From: an uncultured candidate division WWE3 bacterium
Lineage (GTDB): Bacteria > Patescibacteriota > WWE3 > UBA101185 > UBA10185
DNA length: 64,000 nucleotides
Direction: 5' to 3'
Assembly: GCA_938004185.1 (NCBI GenBank)
Contig: CALKWN010000065.1
Location: forward strand, 657,247-721,246
Below are positions 41,588 through 51,051 of the stretch, one piece after another; within the stretch, counting starts at the first letter, position 1, and each line of letters starts with the position of its first letter. The translations under genes were made by a program, and so were the position numbers. The notes beneath the pieces are model-generated. The model saw nothing but the letters and a program-made list of their open reading frames with translations. It searched no databases and was not told the origin of the DNA.

Positions 41588-43855
41588 TTATTTCTTATCC
41601 TTAACAACATCATTTGGCCACTCTGCTTTTGCTAATAACTCATTGTCCGTCAGACCCTTTTCATAAAACTCGCCCCAAATGGTTTCCGTAACAAAAGGCA
41701 TAAACGGATGAAGCAATTTCAAACAACTAACCAGCAAATAAGACAGGTTTTTTAACCCCAAAATTTTTGTTTCGGGATCTTCACGAATTTTTACGTCTTC
41801 TATGTATTCGGAAGCCAGACGATCCCAAACAAAATGGTAAATTGAGTCCCCGGCATCGGAGAATCTGTATTTACCTAAAGATTTATCAACTGAAGTGATA
41901 AGCTCTTTGTAGGAATCAAACATTTCTTGATCCTTGCTGCCTTTTTGTAACATCGACGGATTAAAGTTTTTCAACTCCTCCGGAGTAACACCTTTCTCCT
42001 CAGTCATTAAAAATAGAAACCTTGTCATGTTCCAAATTTTGTTTGAAAAATTTCTGTAAGCCAAAACCTTATCCTTAGGAAACGCGAAATCTTTCCCGTT
42101 TGCCGTACCGCTAATAAGACCCATGCGTAAAGCATCCGTTCCGAACTCCAGTTGATACTCTTCGGGATTTATTACGTTACCCAGGCTTTTGCTCATTTTC
42201 TTGCCGTCAATTGCCATTACCCTTCCATGTAGATAAACATCTTTAAAAGGCACCTTCCCTGTTAGATAAACTCCGAACATTATCATTCTTGAAACCCATC
42301 TTGTAATAATTTCCCACCCGGTTTCCATCACATCCGTGGGGTAAAAATATTCAAAGTCTTCCGAATCAGGATACCCTAAAGTTATTAGGGGCCACTGACC
42401 GCTGGAAAACCATGTATCAAAAGTGTCAGTTTCCGGAAGATACCCGTCTCCCGGAGAATCTTTCTGAATTACGTATTTAGCGTTGTTCGGAGCAAACAGT
42501 GCCTGCAAACCTTCGGATATTTCAGACAAACTGTAGTTTTTAAGTAATTCCGAAATTTTTCCGGATACCGCTTTTCCATCCTTCATGAAAGTTACGAACA
42601 AATCGGGATTGTCTTCAACGCTGTACCATGCCGGCACTCTAATACCCCACACGATCTGTCTTGAAATTGCCCAGTCCCTCATATTTTCCATCCATCGCGT
42701 GTAAGTAATTTCCTGCCACTTAGGAAAGATTTTTACGTCACCTTTTACGACAGCTTCTAAACCGGCTTTTTTCAAACTCTCAACTTTTATGAACCAGTTG
42801 GGAAGAACAAGTTGTTCGATATAATCCTCACTTCTGTAATCAACCGGAACCGTATGGGTGTAGTTCTCATCTATCTTTTCCAACACACCTATTTTTTCGA
42901 GATCCTCAATAATCTGTTTTCTGCAATCTAAAACTTTCATACCTTCATACTTTCCCGCGAGAGAAGTCATTTTTCCGTCAATTCCGATGACTTGTTTTAT
43001 TTCTAAATCATGTCTTAAACCAATTTCATAATCATTTTTGTCGTGTGCGGGTGTAACTTTCAATACCCCCGTTCCGAAAGAAGGATCGACATAAGAATCT
43101 CCGATAACTTTTAGTGAGTTTTTACCCAAAACATCGTCGAACTCTATGTTTTTTCCTATGTACTCCTTGTATCTAGCGTCCTCAGGATTAACCGCTAAAG
43201 CGGTATCGCCCAACTTAGTTTCAGGTCGTACCGTTGCAACAGTAAGAGGACCGTATTTTATGTAATAAAGGGGGTCGACACGTTCTTTCATCACGATTTC
43301 AGCGTCTGAGAAAGTAGTGCCGTACTTAAACGAGTAATTAACAACGTAATCGGATCTGTAGATTAAACCGTCCTTTACCATTTTTTCAAAAGTTTTTATT
43401 ACGGTATTTATGGATTTTTCTTCTAGAGTAAATGTATACCTTGACCAATCTACGCTGGCTCCCATATTTCTTATCTGCTCCTCAATCATACTTTTGTTGT
43501 TCAGCACAAAATCCATCATCATTTTGTAGAAAGTGTCTCGGTCATAATCAAACCTTGATTTTCCCTGTTTCTTAAGTTCTTTCTCAAAAGTAGTTTGAGA
43601 TTCAAAACCGGCGTGATCCGTTCCGGGAACCCACAAAACTTCGTAACCTTTCATTCTTTTCCAGCGGATAAGAAGATCTTCTATGGCAATCATTAGAGCA
43701 TTGCCGACGTGCATCTTTCCTGAAGCGTTGGGCGGGGGGAGAATTATTACATAAGGTTTTTTGCCGGAACCTGCTTTGGCTTTGAAAGCGTCGGCGTCCT
43801 GCCACTTTTTAAGAATTTTGGGCTCTTTAATTTTATGCTCGTATCTTTTATCCAT
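41588..43855 (-). CDS. valS: Valyl-tRNA synthetase, compact form
   Basis: 755 residues. The class I signatures are PPPNASGKMHVGNALMIA (HIGH, residues ~41-58) and DGKKMSKSLGNVINP (KMSKS, ~550). The CP1 editing domain is present (TVATVRPETKLGDTALAVNP). The anticodon-binding domain ends with LLHPFMPFVTETIWGEFY. Typical bacterial ValS is ~880 residues; the C-terminal coiled-coil arm is missing. It charges tRNA-Val. It converges on rplY. Confidence 0.95.
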   Translation of the reverse strand: MDKRYEHKIKEPKILKKWQDADAFKAKAGSGKKPYVIILPPPNASGKMHVGNALMIAIEDLLIRWKRMKGYEVLWVPGTDHAGFESQTTFEKELKKQGKSRFDYDRDTFYKMMMDFVLNNKSMIEEQIRNMGASVDWSRYTFTLEEKSINTVIKTFEKMVKDGLIYRSDYVVNYSFKYGTTFSDAEIVMKERVDPLYYIKYGPLTVATVRPETKLGDTALAVNPEDARYKEYIGKNIEFDDVLGKNSLKVIGDSYVDPSFGTGVLKVTPAHDKNDYEIGLRHDLEIKQVIGIDGKMTSLAGKYEGMKVLDCRKQIIEDLEKIGVLEKIDENYTHTVPVDYRSEDYIEQLVLPNWFIKVESLKKAGLEAVVKGDVKIFPKWQEITYTRWMENMRDWAISRQIVWGIRVPAWYSVEDNPDLFVTFMKDGKAVSGKISELLKNYSLSEISEGLQALFAPNNAKYVIQKDSPGDGYLPETDTFDTWFSSGQWPLITLGYPDSEDFEYFYPTDVMETGWEIITRWVSRMIMFGVYLTGKVPFKDVYLHGRVMAIDGKKMSKSLGNVINPEEYQLEFGTDALRMGLISGTANGKDFAFPKDKVLAYRNFSNKIWNMTRFLFLMTEEKGVTPEELKNFNPSMLQKGSKDQEMFDSYKELITSVDKSLGKYRFSDAGDSIYHFVWDRLASEYIEDVKIREDPETKILGLKNLSYLLVSCLKLLHPFMPFVTETIWGEFYEKGLTDNELLAKAEWPNDVVKDKK

Positions 43856-43937
43856 AATACGTTGTATTGGTTGAGATTATCACAAAAAAGCGCCTCACTC
43901 AATCAAAACTTTCGTGAGAATAGTATATAATGGGATA

Positions 43938-45203
43938 ATGCATTATAGCCAAATAATAGGTAAAACTTTAAAAGAAGCTCCGAAAGATGAGGTCAGTAAA
44001 AACGCCCAACTCCTCACAAGAGCGGGCTACGTTCACAAAGAAATGGCCGGCGTCTACTCCTTTCTCCCTCTTGGATTAAAAACACTCAACAACATAGTTC
44101 AGATTATTCGGGAAGAAATGGTTTCCATCGGCGGTCAGGAACTTTTTCTTACAGGACTTCAAAACCCCGAGCCCTGGAAAAGCTCCGGAAGATGGGACGA
44201 CGATGTAGTTGATATTTGGTTTAAAACAAAGTTGAAAAACGGAGCCGAAGCCGGATTGGCCACCACACACGAAGAACCTTTAGCCTCATTAATGGCCAGA
44301 CAAATTGATTCTTACAAAGATTTACCGAAATACCCTTTTCAATTTCAGACAAAATTCAGAAACGAAGTCAGAGCTAAAAACGGTCTTTTAAGAACACGTG
44401 AGTTTTTGATGAAAGACCTTTACTCGTTCAACAAAAATGAAGCCGATCTGGATGCTTTCTACGAAAAAGTAAAGGAAGCTTATTTTAAGATTTTTTCCAG
44501 AGTAGGAATAGGGGAACAAACATTCTTAACTTTCGCCTCCGGCGGAACTTTCAGCAAATACAGCCATGAATTTCAGACGGTATGTGAGTCCGGAGAGGAC
44601 ACCATATTTCTCGAAAAAAGTGCCAGAAACGGTCAGAAAAGAATCGCCGTAAACAAAGAGGTAATGACTCCGGAAGTTTTGAGCGACCTTGGAATAAAAG
44701 AGAAGGATCTTGAAGAAGTTCGTGCAATAGAAGTAGGAAATATTTTCAAACAAATGACACGGTTCTCCGAGCCTCTGAATCTTTACTTTACCGATGAGGA
44801 CGGAAAAAGAAAGCCGGTAGTTATGGGGGCTTACGGAATCGGTCCCGCAAGAGTTATGGCAACCGTAGTGGAATTGCTGGGAGATGAAAAAGGAATTGTA
44901 TGGCCGGAAAACATAGCACCGGCAAAAGTATACTTAATAGTTCTGAATCCTGAGGATGGGGAAGTTAAAAAACTGGGTGACGATATTTATAAAGAATTGA
45001 CTTCTTCCGGTATCGAAGTTTTATACGACGATCGGGAAACGGCAACAGCCGGAATGAAATTTTCCGATGCCGATCTCATAGGTATTCCCTACAGAGCGGT
45101 TGTATCCAAAAAGAACGCCGGAAAAATTGAGCTTAAAAAAAGATCTGGACAGGACACCGAGCTTCTATCAAAAGAGGAACTTATAAATAAAGTAACAGTC
45201 TAA
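43938..45203 (+). CDS. proS: Prolyl-tRNA synthetase
   Basis: The start is ATG 43938: TATAAT at 43926-43931 ends six bases before it. 421 residues. Class II features: AGYVHKEMAGVYSFLPLGL near the N-terminus; TTHEEPLASL; the motif 2 region FQFQTKFRNEVRAKNGLLRTREF; motif 3 GAYGIGPARVMATVVE. The anticodon domain follows (VYLIVLNPEDGEVKKLGDD). The INS editing domain of bacterial-type ProRS is almost absent, as in short forms. Mischarged Ala-tRNA-Pro would need a trans editor, none of which is in the window. Confidence 0.95.
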   Translation: MHYSQIIGKTLKEAPKDEVSKNAQLLTRAGYVHKEMAGVYSFLPLGLKTLNNIVQIIREEMVSIGGQELFLTGLQNPEPWKSSGRWDDDVVDIWFKTKLKNGAEAGLATTHEEPLASLMARQIDSYKDLPKYPFQFQTKFRNEVRAKNGLLRTREFLMKDLYSFNKNEADLDAFYEKVKEAYFKIFSRVGIGEQTFLTFASGGTFSKYSHEFQTVCESGEDTIFLEKSARNGQKRIAVNKEVMTPEVLSDLGIKEKDLEEVRAIEVGNIFKQMTRFSEPLNLYFTDEDGKRKPVVMGAYGIGPARVMATVVELLGDEKGIVWPENIAPAKVYLIVLNPEDGEVKKLGDDIYKELTSSGIEVLYDDRETATAGMKFSDADLIGIPYRAVVSKKNAGKIELKKRSGQDTELLSKEELINKVTV

Positions 45204-45208
45204 AAATT

Positions 45209-46243
45209 TTAAGCCTCACTCATTATGGAAAGAGACGGGTCTGCTTTAACATCCCTAACGTATTTTGGCCTGTAATTAAAATAGGCAGCCGACGCTATAT
45301 AAACAGCGTTATCGGTACACAGGGTCGGTGGAGGTATATGAAGCGAAATTCCCTCTGTTCTACAAGCCTCTTCCAAACTTTCCTTGAGTCTTTTATTTGC
45401 CGACACTCCCCCTCCTACCAGCAAAGTTTTTACTCCGAAATTACTAACCGCCTTCATAGTTTTTAAGGTAAGAACCTCTACGACTGCTTCCTGAAACTCG
45501 TGCGCGATTTTATTAATATTCATCTCTTCAGGTTTTTCTAAGTGTCTTTTTACCGCAGTTTTCAAACCGGAAAAAGAAAAATCATAGTTGTCACGGTCGA
45601 GCATAGGTCTGGGAAACAATACAGCTCTTTCCGTACTTTTATATTCGGCAGCTTTTTCGGACAGCAACGCCCCACCCAAATATTTCGAAATTCCTAGCAT
45701 TCTGGCTACCTTGTCAAAAGATTCGCCTGCCGCGTCATCTAAAGTTCCACCTAGGTAAACCAAATCTCCGTGATCTTTCATAAGAATCAGATCGGTATGT
45801 CCGCCACTTACTAAAAGACAAACAGCGGGAAACGAAATGTCATTAGGGTTCTCAAGAAAATTGGCGTAAATATGACCGACAAGGTGATTTACAGGAACTA
45901 AGGGTTTGTCCCACGACATTGCCAAAGTTTTCGCCACAGAAACTCCTACAACAAGAGAGCCTATTAAACCCGGCCCTGTGGTAACAGCTAAAGAGTCTAT
46001 TGATTTAACGGCCTCGTCCCTATTTTTCAGGCCGGTTTTACTGCAGTAGTCATCAACCGTCCTTTCCAATACAGGAAAAATGAACTCGAGTTGTTTTCTG
46101 GAAGCTACTTCAGGCACAACACCGCCGGTTTTTTCGTGAAAATCTTTAGAGGAAGCTACAACCGAAGCAAGTTCTTTTACACCGTCCTCAACTATCGCGC
46201 AAGCTGTTTCATCGCACGAAGTTTCTATCGCCAAAATTTTCAT
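45209..46243 (-). CDS. tsaD: tRNA threonylcarbamoyladenosine protein TsaD
   Basis: 344 residues. ASKHA-fold motifs: LAIETSCDETACAIV, then GGVVPEVASRKQ, the metal-binding NHLVGHIYANF, LLVSGGHTDL and the C-terminal LLVGGGVSANKRL. It carries out the transfer step that makes t6A37 in ANN-decoding tRNAs. TATTCT at 46250-46255 ends six bases before the ATG (leaderless). It converges with proS with a 5-bp gap. Confidence 0.96.
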   Translation of the reverse strand: MKILAIETSCDETACAIVEDGVKELASVVASSKDFHEKTGGVVPEVASRKQLEFIFPVLERTVDDYCSKTGLKNRDEAVKSIDSLAVTTGPGLIGSLVVGVSVAKTLAMSWDKPLVPVNHLVGHIYANFLENPNDISFPAVCLLVSGGHTDLILMKDHGDLVYLGGTLDDAAGESFDKVARMLGISKYLGGALLSEKAAEYKSTERAVLFPRPMLDRDNYDFSFSGLKTAVKRHLEKPEEMNINKIAHEFQEAVVEVLTLKTMKAVSNFGVKTLLVGGGVSANKRLKESLEEACRTEGISLHIPPPTLCTDNAVYIASAAYFNYRPKYVRDVKADPSLSIMSEA

Positions 46244-46293
46244 GGGAAAAGAATACCTTAAAACACTTTAAATTTAAACGGGCGGGGCTTCGT

Positions 46294-47610
46294 TTACGGA
46301 GCCATTATTTTTGCTTTGGCTTCTTTTAGCGCAGTTTCGCTCGAGACCTTTATATCATCGGTGGAGTTCAAAACGAAATTTACGGCGTCTTTAAGAGCGC
46401 TAGTATACTTGTCATTCCCGGCACGAGCCGCAAAAGGTAATACTTTTGCGTAGGGGGCTGTATCTAAGATCGGTTTTAGGTAAGCTCCGTAAGGACCTGA
46501 AGCTGCCTGGTCTTTTAAGCTGACAAGGCTGAAAGGTGCGCCGTAGGTTCTGTAAACGGAAGCGGTATTAAATATGCTTAACTGTGTTTCTTCCTGAGAA
46601 ATGTATTCGATAAATTCCCAAGCCGCGTCTTTATTAGGACTCGCGGAGGGAACGGCGTACATCCAAAAGCTTGCCCATGAAACAGGCTGATCCAACAAGG
46701 CTTGCGGAATTGGAGCAACACCGATCTGAAGATCAGGTCTCGAAGTAACGATGTCTAATAAATTCCAGCTGGGAATAAATATCATGGATACTCTTTCCTG
46801 CGCAAATGCGGCGGATGCTTCGGGGAAATTCTTGTCCCAAATCAAGTCTGATTTGAGTAACATTGTGTAGAAAGCCAAGGCGTCGCGAGCTGCTCTTCCG
46901 TCAAGCTCTGAAGGTACTTTAACATCGGCTTGAGCAAAGAATGTTCCTAAAATATCGGAGAAGAAATCAATGTTATCGGCTGCTCCTATCGCTGCTCCGG
47001 CTCTTACAATCTTTTCATCCTCATCCTTCTTAGTAAGGTTGTGGGCAAGACGCCTGAACTCCTCCCAGGAAGTCGGGGGTGCCGTCTGACCCTCTTCTTC
47101 AAAATGCGCCTTGTTGTAAACCAGAACAATACCGTCGTGGTACATAGGAATTGCATACACATTGCCGTTTACAACAGCGCTGTCTTTAGCCACGGGGTAG
47201 TATTTTTCCGAAAATTTTGCTTCATTAAAAACTTTTGAGGGAGCGGGAGCTAAGTTCGCCTGTACTTCAGAGATCCAACTATTATGTACTAAAAATATAT
47301 CTGCGACCTCAGGTTGATTTATTCTGTTAACAACCATGTCTTTATACTGGGAAGCCTTAACAACACTCATGTCTTGGTAGTCTATATTGACGTTAGGATG
47401 AGTCTCTCTGTATTTATCGATAACACCCTTCATAACTTCCGGATTTTCCCACAGTCCCCAGACCGTAAGAGTAACGGGACCTCCGGGCATGATTCCTCCG
47501 CCACTGAAAAACTTACCGACAACCGGCAAATTCTGTAAATTTAAAGAACAAGCTGTAAGAGTAAAAGGTATAGATAATATTAGGGCAGTTAAAAGCAGTT
47601 TATTTCGCAT
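46294..47610 (-). CDS. Sugar ABC transporter substrate-binding lipoprotein
   Basis: 438 residues. The lipoprotein signal peptide ends in the lipobox LTAC (LILSIPFTLTACSL). The body follows the family 1 extracellular solute-binding fold (VTLTVWGLWENPEVMKGVID; GNVYAIPMYHDGIVLVYNK; PNKDAAWEFIEYISQEETQ). It probably binds an oligosaccharide or polyol. No permease or ATPase gene is nearby, so its partner lies elsewhere. TATAAT at 47618-47623 ends seven bases before the ATG (leaderless). Confidence 0.88.
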   Translation of the reverse strand: MRNKLLLTALILSIPFTLTACSLNLQNLPVVGKFFSGGGIMPGGPVTLTVWGLWENPEVMKGVIDKYRETHPNVNIDYQDMSVVKASQYKDMVVNRINQPEVADIFLVHNSWISEVQANLAPAPSKVFNEAKFSEKYYPVAKDSAVVNGNVYAIPMYHDGIVLVYNKAHFEEEGQTAPPTSWEEFRRLAHNLTKKDEDEKIVRAGAAIGAADNIDFFSDILGTFFAQADVKVPSELDGRAARDALAFYTMLLKSDLIWDKNFPEASAAFAQERVSMIFIPSWNLLDIVTSRPDLQIGVAPIPQALLDQPVSWASFWMYAVPSASPNKDAAWEFIEYISQEETQLSIFNTASVYRTYGAPFSLVSLKDQAASGPYGAYLKPILDTAPYAKVLPFAARAGNDKYTSALKDAVNFVLNSTDDIKVSSETALKEAKAKIMAP

Positions 47611-47625
47611 TAAAATAATTATAGA

Positions 47626-48849
47626 TTATCTTTCTTTTCTTTGTCCATAGGCAGCCCTCCAGGAGAACCCCATTATCATAAATAACAACAATAAAGTTTG
47701 GTGCATTGTCCAAAAATAATGGTCAAAACTCATAAGCAAAAGTATCACAGATAAAATTACAAATAGAGGAATACAAGATTTTTTGTAAACCCCGGAATAC
47801 ATTTCAAAAAACACAAGAATAAAAATAAAAAAAGCAAAAATTCCGGATTCAGCGAGAATTAGTGCAAATACGTTGTGAACGGGCTGCGTAAACCTGATGT
47901 CATCGGTAACCTGAAAATCGTCAACATACGATGTGAAATTATTAACACCGACACCAAGTAGAGGAAACTCTCCGGCAACTCTGTAGCTCGCTCCAAGTAA
48001 ATTATCCCTCCTATAAAAAGATGCGTTGTCTGAAGAAAAAGGAAAAAACGGTATAAGCAAAATCAGGGAAGCGCCTAGCAAACTTAAGTACATCAAGTGT
48101 TTTTTATTCGGCAATGTTTTATACAACAACAGGACCCAAAAAAGCACAAACCAGGTAAAATAACTAAACGTCATTAATAACGCCAGGGATCCTAAATACA
48201 TGGAAAGGACACCGATCCTATTTTTAGGTATCCAAAAAATCGTTAAAATTAAAAGCACCGCTAAATACCCCGCCAAAATGTTTGGATGCCTAAAAAGCGC
48301 CATCGGAGGCAAAACAACATTACCCAAAAAAATTTCCTTTGTAATATTCGGAGTCGAAAAAGAATAAGGCTGCTCTCCGAAAAAAAGGTAATTGTCAAAA
48401 ACAGATCCTTTAAAAAGAAACTGTAGGATTGCTAAAGTACTGATAAAAATAAACTGCATCGTAAGAATTTTATGAAAAATTACAGCGTCTTTTTTAAAAT
48501 CAAACCATCTGTACGCATAAACTGCCGTAAGAGAATATAAAAACACCCTAAACAAAAACCAAAAAGACGGTAGGGCTCTGGATGCAAAAATCGATGAGGC
48601 AAAAAGAACCAAAAGAAACCAAGCTAACTTTTTTACTGGCCCGCTTAACCCAAATTTCTTTTTCTCAAAAATCATCGATATAAGCAAAGCTACAGCCAAA
48701 ACATCCTGCAAATATAATGTTGGAACTAAATAATCTATGAGATTTCCGTAAACGTAAGATCCGTAAAACTCGAAGTGTTTGCCTAAATTTAGAGGCAATA
48801 TTGCAACGAGGGATAAAAATAATATTCTAGAAACTTTTTTCTTCTTCAT
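47626..48849 (-). CDS. O-antigen ligase/polymerase-like membrane protein
   Basis: 407 residues with about eleven helices. The Wzy/WaaL family region is the large outer loop with YRVAGEFPLLGVGVNNF and the later HNVFALILAESGIFAF. It would join or polymerise lipid-linked glycans outside the membrane. Its start codon shares a base with the gatD stop, so it belongs to the murT-gatD operon. That layout suggests coupling of wall amidation and surface-glycan synthesis. Confidence 0.8.
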   Translation of the reverse strand: MKKKKVSRILFLSLVAILPLNLGKHFEFYGSYVYGNLIDYLVPTLYLQDVLAVALLISMIFEKKKFGLSGPVKKLAWFLLVLFASSIFASRALPSFWFLFRVFLYSLTAVYAYRWFDFKKDAVIFHKILTMQFIFISTLAILQFLFKGSVFDNYLFFGEQPYSFSTPNITKEIFLGNVVLPPMALFRHPNILAGYLAVLLILTIFWIPKNRIGVLSMYLGSLALLMTFSYFTWFVLFWVLLLYKTLPNKKHLMYLSLLGASLILLIPFFPFSSDNASFYRRDNLLGASYRVAGEFPLLGVGVNNFTSYVDDFQVTDDIRFTQPVHNVFALILAESGIFAFFIFILVFFEMYSGVYKKSCIPLFVILSVILLLMSFDHYFWTMHQTLLLLFMIMGFSWRAAYGQRKER

Positions 48850-49616
48850 TACCTCAGCTTCTTTGAGGCAGAGAAAGAAGCGATAGAAAGTCCGTCATCC
48901 AGACGGAGCAACTCCTGAACATTCAAAGCTTTTGCAATTAGATAATCCGTCAAATGAGGATTTTTTGCAAGTACCGGCCCGTGAAAATAAGTTCCAAAAA
49001 AATTTTTTTGGTGAACTCCTTCAGTACCGTCTTCGGAATTATTTCCGCTACCGTAAGTAACATGTGCGAACGGCGTAACCTCCTCATCCAAAAATGTTCT
49101 GCCTCCGTGATTTTCAAAACCCACAATCTCGTTTCCTAAAAAAGAAACGTTTTTGAAAACCGGATCCTGTGAAATCTGCGGGTTAAGTAATGCTCTCACA
49201 TTTCCTATACATCTTGGCTTTGAGCTACCGAAGTTTTCGGTATAAATGTTAAACAAACCTAAACCTTCCAAAACTGAACCGTCAAAAGACTTGTAATAAT
49301 TTCCCATCAATTGATAAGATCCGCAGACAAAAATCCCTACTTTTTCTGAGGCCGCGAGGTCAGAAATATAAGACCTTTTTTCGCTCAAAAAATCATCGTA
49401 GATAAGTTTTTGGGATGAATCAGGACCTCCCCCCATAAAAAGAATGTTAACGTCTGAAAAACCTTTGTAGGACGGTACAGAACCTAACCCTATATCTACA
49501 ACAGAAACGTCTATATTTCTTTTTAAACAACGACTGACTAAAACCTCAACATTCCCATTATCTCCGTATAGATTTAGCTCGTCCCTGTACAAATGCCCTA
49601 TTACAATTTTGCTCAC
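48849..49616 (-). CDS. gatD: Lipid II isoglutaminyl synthase, glutamine amidotransferase subunit GatD
   Basis: 255 residues of the CobB/CobQ-like class I amidotransferase type. It has NILFMGGGPDSSQ, the catalytic Cys in VGIFVCGSYQLMGNYY and the His in FFGTYFHGPVLAKNPH. With MurT it amidates the alpha-carboxylate of D-Glu in lipid II. Its ATG overlaps the murT stop by 4 bp (ATGA), which keeps the two subunits in balance. Confidence 0.92.
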   Translation of the reverse strand: MSKIVIGHLYRDELNLYGDNGNVEVLVSRCLKRNIDVSVVDIGLGSVPSYKGFSDVNILFMGGGPDSSQKLIYDDFLSEKRSYISDLAASEKVGIFVCGSYQLMGNYYKSFDGSVLEGLGLFNIYTENFGSSKPRCIGNVRALLNPQISQDPVFKNVSFLGNEIVGFENHGGRTFLDEEVTPFAHVTYGSGNNSEDGTEGVHQKNFFGTYFHGPVLAKNPHLTDYLIAKALNVQELLRLDDGLSIASFSASKKLR

Positions 49617-50752
49617 AGTATTTTTCTCCCTAAAACATTTTTTCTGAAATCAAGCATTGCGGAGTAATTGGGTAGAACCACAACATTTTTACTCCCTTCC
49701 GATTTTATCTTATCTACGGTGTCAGTTATTGAAGAATCTATATCCTGTTTAGTTACAGAAACTCCTGCATAATCGAGCCTAACAGCCATGTCATAACACC
49801 TGGATCCCGATATGTAAACTTTCTTTCCTGCACAAAATTTATTAAGCAAATTGCTTTCAATATCGTATATCCACGAAACGTCCCTTCCATCGGGAATACC
49901 GTCGTTTAGAATAAACAGGACTTTCTCAAAGTCCGCTTTACCTAAACCGGGGAAAGTTAGATTGACGTTCATACTTGCAGGATTCTTTGCTAAAAATATA
50001 CGGTAAGAGACACCGTCTTTATAAACTACCTCCCCTCTCCCGTAAGCAGCTTTAAAATCTTCTAGTAAATTTAAAGATTCTGCAGGATCTATCCCCTTCT
50101 CTGAAAGAGCGGCGATAACAGCCATAAGGTTTTTTTCATGAATTCTATCTTTTAATTTCGAGGAAACCGCATCTCGATGATAACGGTTAAAATCTACAAA
50201 ACCAGATGCCCCTTCTGCAAAAATTCCGGAAAAGTAGTCAGCCTCTCCGTCATAAATAACAGTGCTAACGCGACCTAAATTAATAATCTCTGCCCACCTC
50301 TCAACGATAAAATCTACCTCGCCATATCTATCCAACTGATCTCTGGAAAGATTTAAAAGCACCAGAGTATCCGCGCTAACATCATCCAAAACAGAAGGAA
50401 GGGCTAACTCATCCACCTCTAAAACTACAAAGTCAATTTTTTTGTAGGGATTGAGCGGCTTTCCCAATAACAGAGAAGATGTAACACCGCTCTTCAAGTT
50501 AGCTCCGGAAGAATTACTGATAACCGAAAACTCTCTTTTTCTTAATATGTGAGAAATTGCTTTCACCGTAGAGGTCTTTCCATTAGTACCGGATACGATA
50601 ATAACCGAGCCTCCGGAAAGTAGAGTACTGTTTTTAAGTGCTTTAGGAAAAAATCTCAAAAGTAAGTAACCGGGCAGTGTCTCACCGGAACCAAGTCCCA
50701 GAGAGCGTATAAGTAAATTTAATAATTTCCCAAACAACGAGATTAAGTACAT
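49613..50752 (-). CDS. murT: Lipid II isoglutaminyl synthase subunit MurT, zinc-ribbon-less
   Basis: 379 residues. The Mur ligase P-loop is IIVSGTNGKTSTVKAISHIL; LVLLNLSRDQLDRYGEVD is the central-domain motif; and the C-terminal MurT/DUF1727 part follows (FILNDGIPDGRDVSWIYDIE). The Cys4 zinc ribbon normally inserted in the central domain is missing: between the DFNRYHRDA and EKNLMAVIAAL segments no CxxC occurs, and the protein is ~60 residues shorter than typical MurT. TATAAT lies 11 bases before the ATG. It pairs with gatD. Confidence 0.9.
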   Translation of the reverse strand: MYLISLFGKLLNLLIRSLGLGSGETLPGYLLLRFFPKALKNSTLLSGGSVIIVSGTNGKTSTVKAISHILRKREFSVISNSSGANLKSGVTSSLLLGKPLNPYKKIDFVVLEVDELALPSVLDDVSADTLVLLNLSRDQLDRYGEVDFIVERWAEIINLGRVSTVIYDGEADYFSGIFAEGASGFVDFNRYHRDAVSSKLKDRIHEKNLMAVIAALSEKGIDPAESLNLLEDFKAAYGRGEVVYKDGVSYRIFLAKNPASMNVNLTFPGLGKADFEKVLFILNDGIPDGRDVSWIYDIESNLLNKFCAGKKVYISGSRCYDMAVRLDYAGVSVTKQDIDSSITDTVDKIKSEGSKNVVVLPNYSAMLDFRKNVLGRKIL

Positions 50753-51051
50753 ATGTTATCCCCATTATATTTCATTAGAGTTTTTATATATACATACAGT
50801 ATTAGATTTATTAGTAATGTTAATTTGTGGGTTATTGCGGTAAGCATTGATTTTAAGACCTTTTTCTGTATGGTGCGATGTGTACATTTATGAATCCTTT
50901 ACCTAAAGCTTATATCGAAGGTGGTTCCGACATGTTGTTTTTGTTTAAGGTTATTCATTTGTGCAGAAGTAGCGTAATTTTGTGGATGTTGTTGTGGAAA
51001 ACTTCCAGGAGTTATACACATGCCCTGTAGTGTTTTACTATTTTATACACA
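50753..51051. other. Candidate replication origin with DnaA boxes
   Basis: A 299-bp gap downstream of dnaA. It has TTATACACA at 51012-51020 and 51043-51051 and TTTTCCACA on the opposite strand at 50993-51001, all fitting the TTWTNCACA consensus. Weaker sites lie at 50981 and 50826. The left part (50775-50825) is very AT-rich and could unwind. One more perfect box lies on the other side of dnaA (52528). The location and pattern are typical of oriC; direct proof is lacking. Confidence 0.55.
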
